Below, piece after piece: positions 7,644-17,392 of a stretch of 64,000 nt of DNA. Position 1 is the stretch's first letter. Each line of letters begins with the position of its first letter. Under the pieces are notes generated by a model. It saw only the letters and a list, made by a program, of their open reading frames with translations, did not search any database and was not told the origin of the DNA. Source of the stretch: Prolixibacteraceae bacterium (lineage in GTDB: Bacteria; Bacteroidota; Bacteroidia; Bacteroidales; Prolixibacteraceae); the NCBI GenBank assembly GCA_019459485.1, contig JAIBEZ010000085.1, forward strand, positions 1-64,000, given 5' to 3'. The position numbers and the translations under genes are program-made.

Positions 7644-10600
7644 ATGGAAAAAAAGTTAAAAATGATCATTCCGTGGAGGTTTTCCCCAGGAATGAAAAAA
7701 ACCTTGTTGTACATGAAACTAACTACTGTAATTCTGTTGACGGTGGTCCTGCAAAGTTTAGCAGGAACTTCCTATTCGCAAACGACAACTTTGTCGATTA
7801 GTTTGAAAAATGCATCTGTTCAAACAGTAATGCAACAAATTGAAGACCAGTCGGATTTCTATTTTCTGTACAGCAGAACCGTCATTGATGTTGATCGGAC
7901 TGTTGACATACAAGTAAAGAACGCAAAAATTACGGATGTTCTGAATGCACTCTTCAAAGACACCGATGTCGCCTCTAAAGTTGACGGACGGCAAATCGTA
8001 TTGTCAAAGAAGTCGGATGCATCGGTTTCAGTAAATCAACAACAAAAATCTGTTTCCGGTAAAGTTACTGATTCTGCGGGTGAGTCGTTTCCGGGAGTTT
8101 CTGTTGTTTTGAAAGGAACAACCAACGGAACCATCACGGATATCAATGGAAGTTATTCACTTGCAAATGTTCCTGATAATTCAACTTTACAGTTCTCATT
8201 TGTAGGGATGAAGATGCAGGAGATTGGGGTTGGAAATAAGACAACGATTAATGTTACGCTTGAGGAAGAAACCATTGGAATTGAAGAAGTGGTGGCTATT
8301 GGGTATGGTGTTCAACGGAGAGAAGCTGTGACAGGTTCTGTTGCGTCAATAACCGGAGAATCCTTGCGCGACATCCCATCGTCTAATTTCTCACAAGCCC
8401 TGCAAGGACGATTGCCTGGTGTGGAGTTCTCGCAAACCTCAACCCGCCCTGGTTCGACCATGCAAATCCGTATTCGCGGTACGCGTTCGCTGACTGCCAG
8501 CAACGATCCGCTGGTAGTGCTCGACGGTATCCCCTTTAGCGGGTCTATCAGCGAAATTAACAACAATGACATCAAGAGTATGGATATCCTGAAGGATGCT
8601 TCGGCAACTGCCATATACGGTTCACGTGGAGCCAACGGTGTCATTATTATTACTACCAACAAAGGGCAAAAAGGACAAAAGGCAAAAATAACATACAATG
8701 GACGGCAAAGTGAAAACCAGATTTTTGCTAAATTTCCTATGATGAACGGGCCGGAATTTGTTGCTCTGCGTGCAGCAAGAGGTCAATTCTCAAACGCGCT
8801 GGATGAATCCGACGATGTAAATACCGACTGGCAGGACCTATTTTTCAGAAACGGTTATCAGGCCAGCCACGACATTGGTCTTTCGGGTGGCACTGCCACT
8901 GGCAACTACAGCTTCAGCGTTGGCTACCTTCAGGATCAGGGAGTAATACCAACGAACAAATTCACCCGCTATACTATGCGCAGTTCGGTTGATCAGGAAG
9001 TAGGTAAATTATTCCGTTTCGGCTTCAATTCAAACAATAACTATAACTTCACCGAAGGTAACCAGATAGGATTGTACGGTATTTTGAGCATGTCGCCTAT
9101 TGCCAACCCTTATAAAGAAGACGGTACGTTAAAAAGAACTATAAAGATGCCGTTGGATGAGCAGTTTACCATTACGAGAGATGTTGTTGAAGGATTAGAA
9201 GATGAATGGTTAAGCAATAACAGGGGATTTGCAACCTACAACTCCATATATGGAGAAGCAAAAATCCCGGGTATTGAAGGCTTGAAGTATCGTGCCACAT
9301 TCGGTCTGGATTTTATGCAGTCGAACGACGGTGAATACACCGCTGAAGGTGTAAACAGTAGCAATCCAGCTACGGAATCGACTGCTGTTATACGCAATTC
9401 GCACAGGTATCACTGGAACATTCAAAACCTCCTTTCCTTCGATCGGATTTTTGCCGATAAACATCGGGTGAATGCAGTTGCGCTTTACGAAGCCGACCAA
9501 AGCACTTTCTTTAACTCGGGCACAAATGCAAAAGGTATTCCTTCAAAGGATTTACAATATTACAGTCTGAGCCAGTCTCTTGGTGAAGTTACTGCCACCA
9601 ATCTCGATGACGGCGGCTATGTCCAATCCGGCTTAATTTCGTATATGGGACGCGTAATGTACGAATTCGACGACAAGTATATGCTTAGTGCAACTATCCG
9701 TACTGATGCCTCCTCAAGACTGGCAGAAGGATATAAATGGCATACCTATCCAGCTGTATCAGCCGGATGGAATATAAAGAACGAGTCTTTTATGCAAGGT
9801 GTCACTTTGATTGACAGATTGAAAATCCGCGCAGGTTACGGGCAAACTTCCAACCAGGCTGTTGGCGCTTACAAAACCTTTGGTCGTTTAAGTTCCAGAA
9901 ATTATAACTTTGGAGATGCTACTTATGCCACCGGGTACTATGTGACCGAACTGCCAAACCAAGCATTAGGATGGGAATACTCTGAAACATTTAACTATGG
10001 TTTGGACTTCGCTTTACTGAAAAACCGACTTTCAGGTACTATTGAATATTATATTACAAATACCAAAGATCTCCTGTTGAACCTTGGTTTGCCCCGTACA
10101 TCCGGAGTAAGCAGCTACACAGCTAATATCGGGGAAACTCAAAACAAAGGGTTGGAGTTTTCGCTCAACGGTGTTATTCTTGACGATGTAAACGGATGGA
10201 CATGGGACGCCGGAATTAACCTGTATTCAAACAAAAACGAGCTGGTCGCACTTGCATCCGGACAGACAAGAGACGAAGGCAACGCCTGGTTCGTTGGATA
10301 TAGCATCAATTCGATTTATGACTATGAAAGAGTAGGCTTGTGGCAACAAGAAGATCCTCATCTGAGTATTCTGGAACCGGGTGGTAATGTAGGTATGATC
10401 AAGGTAAAATATACTGGAGAATTTAACGCCGATGGCACACCTAAAAGACAAATCGGACCCGATGACAGGCAAATTCTGGAAGTCGATCCCGATTTTATGG
10501 GAGGGTTCAACACCCGCGTGGCTTATAAAGGATTTGATCTGAGCCTTATCGGAAGCTTCCAAAGCGGCGGTATCCTTGTCAGCACACTTAACGGTCCGAG

Positions 10601-11024
10601 CAGCTACCTCAATTTGATGACCGGACGCAGGGGCCAAATTAAGGTGGACTACTGGACACCGGAGAACACCGGAGCCAAGTATCCAGCACCGAAAGGTGTA
10701 TTAAGCGGCGACAATCCAAAATATCTCAGCACGATGGGGTATTTCGATGGTTCATACCTGAAGGTGCGCAACATATCACTTGGATATAATTTTAGCCAAT
10801 CTTTGCTTAAAAACTCTGGCGTTAATATGCGTATGTACGTCACGGTACAAAACCCGTTTGTGATGTTCTCAGACTTCAACAAGGAAATGGGATTGGATCC
10901 TGAAACCAACTCGCGCGGCGACCAGAATGTTGCAACCGGCGGCTACAATAATCGTATATTGACAGTAGGTTTCAACTCGCCTTCAACCCGGAACTACGTA
11001 ATTGGAGTTAATTTGACATTTTAA
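7644..11024 (+). CDS. SusC/RagA TonB-dependent transporter with STN signalling domain
   Basis: An N-terminal hydrophobic signal segment (about residues 25-42, ending near SYSQ) is followed by an STN domain (about 48-115), a carboxypeptidase-D-regulatory-like domain (SGKVTDSAGESFPGVSVVL, about 138-215), a TonB plug (EEVVAIGYGVQRREAVTGSV to IYGSRGANGVIIITT) and a beta-barrel ending in the aromatic VIGVNLTF. At 1126 aa it is normal for the family. It should import xylan oligosaccharides across the outer membrane. The STN domain and preceding FecR/ECF pair imply trans-envelope induction. The substrate is inferred from the downstream enzymes. It lies 12 nt from susD. Confidence 0.96.
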   Translation: MEKKLKMIIPWRFSPGMKKTLLYMKLTTVILLTVVLQSLAGTSYSQTTTLSISLKNASVQTVMQQIEDQSDFYFLYSRTVIDVDRTVDIQVKNAKITDVLNALFKDTDVASKVDGRQIVLSKKSDASVSVNQQQKSVSGKVTDSAGESFPGVSVVLKGTTNGTITDINGSYSLANVPDNSTLQFSFVGMKMQEIGVGNKTTINVTLEEETIGIEEVVAIGYGVQRREAVTGSVASITGESLRDIPSSNFSQALQGRLPGVEFSQTSTRPGSTMQIRIRGTRSLTASNDPLVVLDGIPFSGSISEINNNDIKSMDILKDASATAIYGSRGANGVIIITTNKGQKGQKAKITYNGRQSENQIFAKFPMMNGPEFVALRAARGQFSNALDESDDVNTDWQDLFFRNGYQASHDIGLSGGTATGNYSFSVGYLQDQGVIPTNKFTRYTMRSSVDQEVGKLFRFGFNSNNNYNFTEGNQIGLYGILSMSPIANPYKEDGTLKRTIKMPLDEQFTITRDVVEGLEDEWLSNNRGFATYNSIYGEAKIPGIEGLKYRATFGLDFMQSNDGEYTAEGVNSSNPATESTAVIRNSHRYHWNIQNLLSFDRIFADKHRVNAVALYEADQSTFFNSGTNAKGIPSKDLQYYSLSQSLGEVTATNLDDGGYVQSGLISYMGRVMYEFDDKYMLSATIRTDASSRLAEGYKWHTYPAVSAGWNIKNESFMQGVTLIDRLKIRAGYGQTSNQAVGAYKTFGRLSSRNYNFGDATYATGYYVTELPNQALGWEYSETFNYGLDFALLKNRLSGTIEYYITNTKDLLLNLGLPRTSGVSSYTANIGETQNKGLEFSLNGVILDDVNGWTWDAGINLYSNKNELVALASGQTRDEGNAWFVGYSINSIYDYERVGLWQQEDPHLSILEPGGNVGMIKVKYTGEFNADGTPKRQIGPDDRQILEVDPDFMGGFNTRVAYKGFDLSLIGSFQSGGILVSTLNGPSSYLNLMTGRRGQIKVDYWTPENTGAKYPAPKGVLSGDNPKYLSTMGYFDGSYLKVRNISLGYNFSQSLLKNSGVNMRMYVTVQNPFVMFSDFNKEMGLDPETNSRGDQNVATGGYNNRILTVGFNSPSTRNYVIGVNLTF

Positions 11025-11036
11025 AAAAGGATAACT

Positions 11037-12989
11037 ATGAAACACATGAATATAAAAAACACAATAGGAACAGCCTTGTTGACAGTGTTCCTGATAGGAT
11101 GTTCTGATATCTTGGAGGAACAGCCACGCAGTATTTTAGAACCCGGTTTTTTCAAATCCGAACAGGGTGTGAATGGCGGTCTGACAGCGCTTTATGCACA
11201 CCTGCGCTTCATATACGGGAATGCCTACTACTATAATTCGGGTGTAACCGGCACTGACGAAGCGACATACGCCCAGAGTGCGGATGGAAACTTTAAGGTG
11301 ATGGATGTTAGCGGACAGGGAAATATTACCTCTACTGACAATGGGGGTACCGGTACTTTATGGGACAATGCATTTCCCGCTATCAATACCGCCAGTGGAA
11401 TTATTGAAAATGCTACGGAGGTTGGGCTCAGTGAATCCCTGATTGCAGAAGCCAGGTTTTTCCGTGCATTCGACTATTTTATGCTGGTACAAACGTATGG
11501 CGGTGTGCCATTGGACATGGGTGCCGGTGAATTGAAGTTCAACACGTCTCCGGCCAGAACATCCGTACGCAACACCGTACCCGAGGTTTATACCAAAGCC
11601 ATATTCCCCGACCTGCTGAAAGCGGTTAACGATTTACCGGAAACAAGCAGATTAACGGGTACTGTAACCAAAAATGTGGCACGCCTGTTTTTGGCCAAAG
11701 CCTATCTGACTTATGCATGGTGGCTGCAGAATCCAAATAACATTCCTACTTATCCTGCGGTTGACCGTACCGACCCTGATGGAAAAAATGCCCAGTGGTA
11801 TTTCCAGCAGGCTTATGACATTGCTACTACTGCCATTGACGCTCCGGGTTCTTACGGTTTAATGCCAACATTTTATGAATTGCACGTGGGAGGAAACGAG
11901 CGCAACAAAGAAATGATGTTGTACGCCGATCATACACAAACAAGCGAAAAATATAACGGAGCAAGCCTGACGTATGGTAACGGCGGCAATGCTGATAATT
12001 TTGCTTCATGGATGATGACATGGAACTACACAGAAATCAGGAGTTACAAAACTGCCGACCTGTCTGGTTCAGCAGTAAGTACTGTCCTGCGTGATGCAGT
12101 TCAGGATCTGGGTCGTCCATGGACACGTATGTGCCCACCAGCCAACATATTCGAAACCACTTTTGCCAACAAAACAGAGGATTCCCGGTTCGATGCTTCA
12201 TTTGTAACTGTGTATCGTGGTAACTGGCCTAAGAATAAAGATCTTACAGAATTTTATTATGGCGCAAATGGTCTGAAAGTTTATCCGGGAGATGCGATCC
12301 TGTCTTTCGTACCTGATGAATTAGGGATACCAATTACATATACTACCGGTGCAGGTAAAAGTAACGTCGGTGGAGGAACTTCACCCGGAAGAGCTGATTT
12401 TGTAATAGCACTGAGTGGCACCAGCCGTGTAGTATATCCCGGAACGTGGAAAATGAGCACTTACAGAACCGACAATGCTGCTGGCTTGGGACAACCCAAT
12501 GCTTCAATTACCCGTCCGTTTAATATTGCCAAATTCTCTGAATTCTATTTCATTGCTGCCGAAGCTGCGGTGAAGGGCGCAACTGTGAAATCAGGAAAAA
12601 GTGCGAGAGAATTAATCAATGTTATAAGGGCACGCGCAGGCAAGTGGAAATTCGACCGGTTTAACAATGTTGCAAAAAGTGTTGACAATAGCGCTGCAAT
12701 GATTGCTGCCACACCTGAAACTATCGATATCAACTATATTCTGGCTGAAAGCTCGCGTGAATATTATGCGGAAGGTTTTCGCTGGTTCGATTTGGTCCGC
12801 ACTCAAAAATGGGCAGAAGTCGCCGGTAGCTATAAAATAGCTTCAAGTAATAAAGGAGATCATAATGCGGTAACCGTTACGCGCAACATCCAACCATACC
12901 TCTATCTGCGCCCCATCCCACAAAGCCAGCTTGATGGTATGCAAATGACCGTTGAAGAGAAAAAGGCTTATCAAAACCCCGGATACTAA
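11037..12989 (+). CDS. SusD/RagB outer-membrane glycan-binding lipoprotein
   Basis: A lipoprotein signal ends in LIGCSD (Cys at about residue 22). The SusD-like N-terminal (EEQPRSILEPGFFKSEQGVN) and C-terminal RagB regions (NIAKFSEFYFIAAEAAVKGA, REYYAEGFRWFDLVRTQKW, YLRPIPQSQLD) are clear. It forms the lid of the SusC transporter and binds the incoming oligosaccharide at the cell surface. The 650 aa length is on the long side but within the family. It lies 12 nt behind susC and ends just before a strong hairpin terminator, so susC-susD form one transcript. Confidence 0.96.
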   Translation: MKHMNIKNTIGTALLTVFLIGCSDILEEQPRSILEPGFFKSEQGVNGGLTALYAHLRFIYGNAYYYNSGVTGTDEATYAQSADGNFKVMDVSGQGNITSTDNGGTGTLWDNAFPAINTASGIIENATEVGLSESLIAEARFFRAFDYFMLVQTYGGVPLDMGAGELKFNTSPARTSVRNTVPEVYTKAIFPDLLKAVNDLPETSRLTGTVTKNVARLFLAKAYLTYAWWLQNPNNIPTYPAVDRTDPDGKNAQWYFQQAYDIATTAIDAPGSYGLMPTFYELHVGGNERNKEMMLYADHTQTSEKYNGASLTYGNGGNADNFASWMMTWNYTEIRSYKTADLSGSAVSTVLRDAVQDLGRPWTRMCPPANIFETTFANKTEDSRFDASFVTVYRGNWPKNKDLTEFYYGANGLKVYPGDAILSFVPDELGIPITYTTGAGKSNVGGGTSPGRADFVIALSGTSRVVYPGTWKMSTYRTDNAAGLGQPNASITRPFNIAKFSEFYFIAAEAAVKGATVKSGKSARELINVIRARAGKWKFDRFNNVAKSVDNSAAMIAATPETIDINYILAESSREYYAEGFRWFDLVRTQKWAEVAGSYKIASSNKGDHNAVTVTRNIQPYLYLRPIPQSQLDGMQMTVEEKKAYQNPGY

Positions 12990-13027
12990 TAATCAACACA
13001 TTATTAGTCTGGAAAATATCTTATTGT

Positions 13028-13063
13028 AAAAGAGGCTGTCTCAAAAGAGTTCAGCCTCTTTTT
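13028..13063 (+). terminator. Rho-independent terminator after susD
   Basis: An 11-bp perfect stem pairs AAAAGAGGCTG (13028-13038) with CAGCCTCTTTT (13052-13062), with a 13-nt loop and a short T stretch. It lies 39 nt after the susD stop and separates the susCD transcript from the GH115 gene. Confidence 0.85.
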
Positions 13064-13170
13064 ACTAATGATTGATGTTTTTCCTATAATTCACTCCTCG
13101 TTCCATGCCATTATTTACTAAATTGTTCCCATTATTTTTCCAACTAAAACCAAATTAAAACCTGATTGCA

Positions 13171-16059
13171 ATGATACGTCTGACTCTAAAATTTCTTTCG
13201 CTGTGTTTTCTATCATTTGTTTTCACATTCGTCAGCCTGGCACAAAAACAACAACCAAAACCCGGTATAATTACATTCTCAAAAGAAAAGCAGGCTATGG
13301 AAATAGTGGCCAATGGCAATGCTGTTCCAATTGTGATTGGTGCCGGTGAATTCCCCGGAGTTATTCGAATTGCCAGACTTTTTCAGGAAGATATTTTTCA
13401 GGTTACTTCTCTAAAACCTGAATTGGTGATCGGCGAATTGCCAAAATCAGAAACTATTATCATTGCCGGAACCATTGGCAAAAGCAAGCTGATCGACCAA
13501 CTGATTGCCTCCGGAAAACTCAATATTTCAGATTTAGAAGGAAAGTGGGAAACTTCACTCATTCAGGTAATAAAAAAACCTTTCCCCGGAATTAAACAAG
13601 CGCTGGTTATTGCCGGAAGCGACAAGCGGGGAACCATCTTCGGAATGTTCGATTTGTCGCGCCAGATGGGCGTTTCGCCCTGGCATTTCTGGACAGATGT
13701 TCCCGCGAAAAAACACTCAGAATTGTATGTCAGGGAAGGCCGTTACATTTCAGGAGAACCCAAAGTAAAATACCGCGGCATCTTTCTGAACGACGAAGAA
13801 CCCGCCCTCGGACGCTGGGCTGTGAAAAATTATGGTGGGTTCAACCATCAGTTCTACGAGAAAGTATTTGAGCTGATACTTCGCCTGAAAGGAAATTACC
13901 TCTGGCCGGCCATGTGGTGGGCCAGTTTCAACACCGACGATCCAATAAATCCCGAATTGGCCGAAGAAATGGGCGTTGTGATGAGCACCACCCACCACGA
14001 ACCAATGATGCGCGCCCATGCCGAATGGAAAGTTAAAAAGGGTGAAGCCTGGAATTACGAAACCAACAAAGATTCTCTTCAGAAATTCTGGAAGCAAGGA
14101 ATTGAGCGCATGAAAAACCATGAAAGCATTGTCTCAATGGGAATGCGCGGTGACGGCGACATGGCCATGACTGCCGAAACAAATATTGCTTTGCTTGAAA
14201 AAATTGTGGCCGATCAGCGTACGATTATCGAAAAAGTAACCGGTAAGCCAGCTTCGGAAACCCCGCAATTGTGGGCGCTTTACAAAGAAGTTCAGGATTA
14301 TTACGACAATGGAATGCGCGTTCCTGACGATGTGACTTTGCTACTTTGCGATGACAACTGGGGAAACATCCGCAAATTGCCCCGCCCGGACGATAAAGCG
14401 CGAGTCGGTGGTTATGGAATTTATTACCATTTCGATTATGTGGGCGGACCACGCAACTACAAGTGGCTGAATACAAGCCCGCTGCCAGCCGTTTGGGAAC
14501 AGATGCACAACGCTTACGAACATGGCGTTGACCGAATTTGGCTTGTGAACGTGGGCGACCTGAAACCGATGGAATTACCCATTTCGTTTTTTCTGGATTA
14601 TGCTTTTAATCCTGATGAGTGGCCAAAAGAACGGCTTCCGGAGTACACCAGAAGCTGGGCTGCCGAACAATTTGGCAGTGAACATGCACCTGAAATTGCC
14701 CGGATGCTCGATTTATACACCAAATACAATGGCCGCCGGAAACCCGAATTACTTTCTCCGGAAACCTACAGCCTGACCAATTTCAGGGAATTTGAACGTA
14801 TTGTTGAGGATTACAACAAACTGGCTGAAGAAGCGACATGGCTCAACGAAAAGATACCCGTTCAGGCAAAAGATGCTTTTTACCAATTGGTTTTGCACCC
14901 GGTAACGGCTTGCGCCAACCTAAATGAATTGTATCTGGCAGTGGCAAAAAACCGACAGGCTGCTGCACAAGGGCGGGCTACCGCCAACGACTGGGCCGAA
15001 AAAGCACGACAATTGTATCAAAAAGACGCAGACATTACCGATTATTATCATACCAAACTGGCCAACGGTAAATGGGACCTCATGATGGCTCAAACGCACA
15101 TTGGTTACACTTACTGGCAGCAACCCGAGAAAAATTCGATGCCTGAAGTGAAAGAAATAAGTTTGCCGGAGAATGCTGAAATGGGCGTTTCTATTGAAGG
15201 TTCGGGCGAATTTATTACTGAAGGAACATTTCCGGTGACCTTGCCGGAATTGGATGCTGTTTCGAAACTACCTGTTTACATTGATCTTTTCAACCGAGGG
15301 AAACAACCTTTCGACTTTCAGATTTCATCCAGCCAACCCTGGTTAAAGGCAGAACCGTCTTCAGGAAAAGTAGAGAAAGAACTGCGGATTTGGCTTTCTG
15401 CTGACTGGAGCAAAGTTCCGGCTGGCAAACACGAAGTTGTTGTGACCATCAAGCAATCCGGAGGAAAAGAAGTTTTGGTGAAAGTGCCGGTTTTCAATCC
15501 TGAATTAAATTCGTTCACAGGGTTTGTCGAAAGCAACGGGTTTGTCTCCATCGAGGCCGAACATTTTTCACGAAATATTCCTGCAAACGATGTCAGATGG
15601 GAAGTGATTCCTGATTTAGGAAGAACACTGTCGGGCATGAAACCCTTTCCGGTAACAGCCAAACCGCAGGTTCCGGGGAAAGGCAGTGCATGTCTGGAAT
15701 ACGACATTTACCTCCATCAGGCCGGAAAAGTGGATGTAAACCTCTACCTCTCTCCCACCCTCAATTATTTCAACGATGGTGGAACTGAAGTGGCCGTTTC
15801 GTTTGACGACGAAGCTCCGGTTATCCTGAACATGAATAAGAACAATCAGGAAAGAATATGGGAAGGCTGGGTAAGCAACAACATCAATCAGGTAGTTTCA
15901 GAACATCAGCTTATTAAACCAGGCAAGCACACCCTCAAAATCTGGATGGTCGATCCGGGTGTTGTACTTCAAAAAATAGTGGTTCGAACCCGCGATAAAA
16001 AAGCGACCTATTTGGGCGAACCCGAAAGTACCACCCTGAAAAGTTCAGCAAAAGAATAG
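13171..16059 (+). CDS. GH115 xylan alpha-1,2-(4-O-methyl)glucuronidase
   Basis: A signal peptide covers about residues 1-24 (cleavage near SLAQ). The GH115 core is recognised from VKYRGIFLNDEEPALGRW (about 200), GNYLWPAMWWASF (about 243), MSTTHHEPMMRAHAEW and SMGMRGDGDMAM. The last 300 residues form beta-rich modules typical of the family's C-terminal domains. GH115 enzymes remove (4-O-methyl)glucuronic acid side chains from internal or terminal xylose units of glucuronoxylan. The length of 962 aa is typical. There is no T9SS tail, so it is likely periplasmic or surface-tethered by another route. It sits 181 nt after susD, beyond the terminator. Confidence 0.94.
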   Translation: MIRLTLKFLSLCFLSFVFTFVSLAQKQQPKPGIITFSKEKQAMEIVANGNAVPIVIGAGEFPGVIRIARLFQEDIFQVTSLKPELVIGELPKSETIIIAGTIGKSKLIDQLIASGKLNISDLEGKWETSLIQVIKKPFPGIKQALVIAGSDKRGTIFGMFDLSRQMGVSPWHFWTDVPAKKHSELYVREGRYISGEPKVKYRGIFLNDEEPALGRWAVKNYGGFNHQFYEKVFELILRLKGNYLWPAMWWASFNTDDPINPELAEEMGVVMSTTHHEPMMRAHAEWKVKKGEAWNYETNKDSLQKFWKQGIERMKNHESIVSMGMRGDGDMAMTAETNIALLEKIVADQRTIIEKVTGKPASETPQLWALYKEVQDYYDNGMRVPDDVTLLLCDDNWGNIRKLPRPDDKARVGGYGIYYHFDYVGGPRNYKWLNTSPLPAVWEQMHNAYEHGVDRIWLVNVGDLKPMELPISFFLDYAFNPDEWPKERLPEYTRSWAAEQFGSEHAPEIARMLDLYTKYNGRRKPELLSPETYSLTNFREFERIVEDYNKLAEEATWLNEKIPVQAKDAFYQLVLHPVTACANLNELYLAVAKNRQAAAQGRATANDWAEKARQLYQKDADITDYYHTKLANGKWDLMMAQTHIGYTYWQQPEKNSMPEVKEISLPENAEMGVSIEGSGEFITEGTFPVTLPELDAVSKLPVYIDLFNRGKQPFDFQISSSQPWLKAEPSSGKVEKELRIWLSADWSKVPAGKHEVVVTIKQSGGKEVLVKVPVFNPELNSFTGFVESNGFVSIEAEHFSRNIPANDVRWEVIPDLGRTLSGMKPFPVTAKPQVPGKGSACLEYDIYLHQAGKVDVNLYLSPTLNYFNDGGTEVAVSFDDEAPVILNMNKNNQERIWEGWVSNNINQVVSEHQLIKPGKHTLKIWMVDPGVVLQKIVVRTRDKKATYLGEPESTTLKSSAKE

Positions 16060-16062
16060 TCT

Positions 16063-16130
16063 GCCAGATATTTTGGACAACTTCTTTCAAGTATTTTGGA
16101 TGAAGTTATCCAGATATTCTGAAAGAAGTT
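16063..16130. terminator. Inverted repeat between convergent GH115 and AraC genes
   Basis: AACTTCTTTCA (16079-16089) is perfectly repeated in inverted orientation as TGAAAGAAGTT (16120-16130). The same stretch holds three near copies of an AGATATTTTGGA-like motif. Position between convergent genes suggests a bidirectional terminator, although the T runs are weak and the loop is 30 nt. Confidence 0.4.
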
Positions 16131-16136
16131 AACTGA

Positions 16137-17228
16137 TTACCCTTCCCGATATTGTGTTGGCGTTTTCCCTGTAATCTTTTTAAAGGCCAGATTAAAAGCG
16201 CCTTTGGTACTAAAGCCCGATTCGTACATGACCTCAAAAATGGGTTTTTCCTTGTTTTCAAGCAATAATCTACAGGCATATTCAATTCTGAGTGAATTGA
16301 TATAATCGTTCAAATTCCGTTGTTGAATGGTGTTAATAGCCTGAGAAATATTCCGCTCTTTTTCATTCAGTGCTGTGGCAATTTGCTGAAGATTCAATTC
16401 AGGTTCAAGGAACATTTTCTTTCCGGCTATCAGTTCTTCTATTCGTTTCATCAACAGTTGCATGTCGTTATTGGGCAGTTGCACCAGTTTGGGTTTTACT
16501 TCAACAATGAAGCGTTTGTTGGTAATTGTATGGTAGAAAATGGCAAAGAAAAACAGGAAGAAATAGGAAATACTGACCAGATTGATCACTGAAGCTGCAG
16601 GGCTTTTCACCAAAACGGATACAGTGATGGCAATTCCAATGAGACATGCAAGCGCATAACCATACACAATAAACCGTAACCATCGGATATCGACTCCCAA
16701 TAAAGATCCAATCGGGTATTGAAGATTTCTGTTCTTTTCAATACGAATCAAGGACCTGATCATCAGAAAATTATAAAATAAATATTGCGCTTTTACTGTT
16801 AAATCAACAGCAAAGGCCGTATTATTAAGAAAAGTACCCGATTGATATAAATTTTCCCAGATGTAATGATTTCCTTTTACCATCCAAATCATCAGGAAGA
16901 AAATCAGGAAAGCCAGGAATGGGATCAAATGAATCAGGTGTTTTCTATTCAGTTTAAAGTCAGAAGAAAAACAGTATCGAACGTAAAAATAAAACAGAGG
17001 AGCCCACAAACAATACAGCGGTTTATAGATGAAATGCAAAACCGGAAATTGGTCGAAAAAACTATACCCGCCCGAAAGTGTCAGACTGTTCAATCCATTG
17101 GTCAGTACTTCAACCGAGGCGTAAATTGCCAGCATCAGACTTGGTGGGTGCTTTCGTCCCTTGTGAAACAACAGTAGGGTTAGCACCAGCATGGTGTACA
17201 TGATCAGCAGATGAACGGTCTTCTCCAT
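16137..17228 (-). CDS. Membrane-embedded AraC-family transcriptional regulator
   Basis: About 230 N-terminal residues are hydrophobic, with roughly seven helices (MYTMLVLTLLLFHK, FHLIPF-type segments, YFFLFFFAIFYHT). A C-terminal AraC HTH pair follows (LNLQQIATALNEKERNISQA and EVMYESGFSTKGAFNLAFKK, ending ITGKTPTQYREG). This 7TM-AraC layout occurs in Bacteroidota and implies sensing at the inner membrane. It is encoded convergently to GH115 inside the xylan locus, and its start faces the CE20-like esterase gene 164 nt away. Control of that divergent operon is plausible but unproven. Confidence 0.88.
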   Translation of the reverse strand: MEKTVHLLIMYTMLVLTLLLFHKGRKHPPSLMLAIYASVEVLTNGLNSLTLSGGYSFFDQFPVLHFIYKPLYCLWAPLFYFYVRYCFSSDFKLNRKHLIHLIPFLAFLIFFLMIWMVKGNHYIWENLYQSGTFLNNTAFAVDLTVKAQYLFYNFLMIRSLIRIEKNRNLQYPIGSLLGVDIRWLRFIVYGYALACLIGIAITVSVLVKSPAASVINLVSISYFFLFFFAIFYHTITNKRFIVEVKPKLVQLPNNDMQLLMKRIEELIAGKKMFLEPELNLQQIATALNEKERNISQAINTIQQRNLNDYINSLRIEYACRLLLENKEKPIFEVMYESGFSTKGAFNLAFKKITGKTPTQYREG

Positions 17229-17392
17229 AATTCACAAACAGGTTAAAAGGGTAAAAGTAGCAAATTTCAAATGCTACTGAGAACACTATTTATAACACAA
17301 ATCGGTCTAAAATCATGTTTCTGTACCTTCATACTAAATATTGGTGCTATTTTTATCCGTTGAACTGATTAAGTCTAATTATTTAACCCACC

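Noticed and set aside
15972-15985. tRNA T-loop-like GGTTCGAACCC
   Set aside because: It lies in frame inside the GH115 gene, and no acceptor stem or anticodon arm fits around it.
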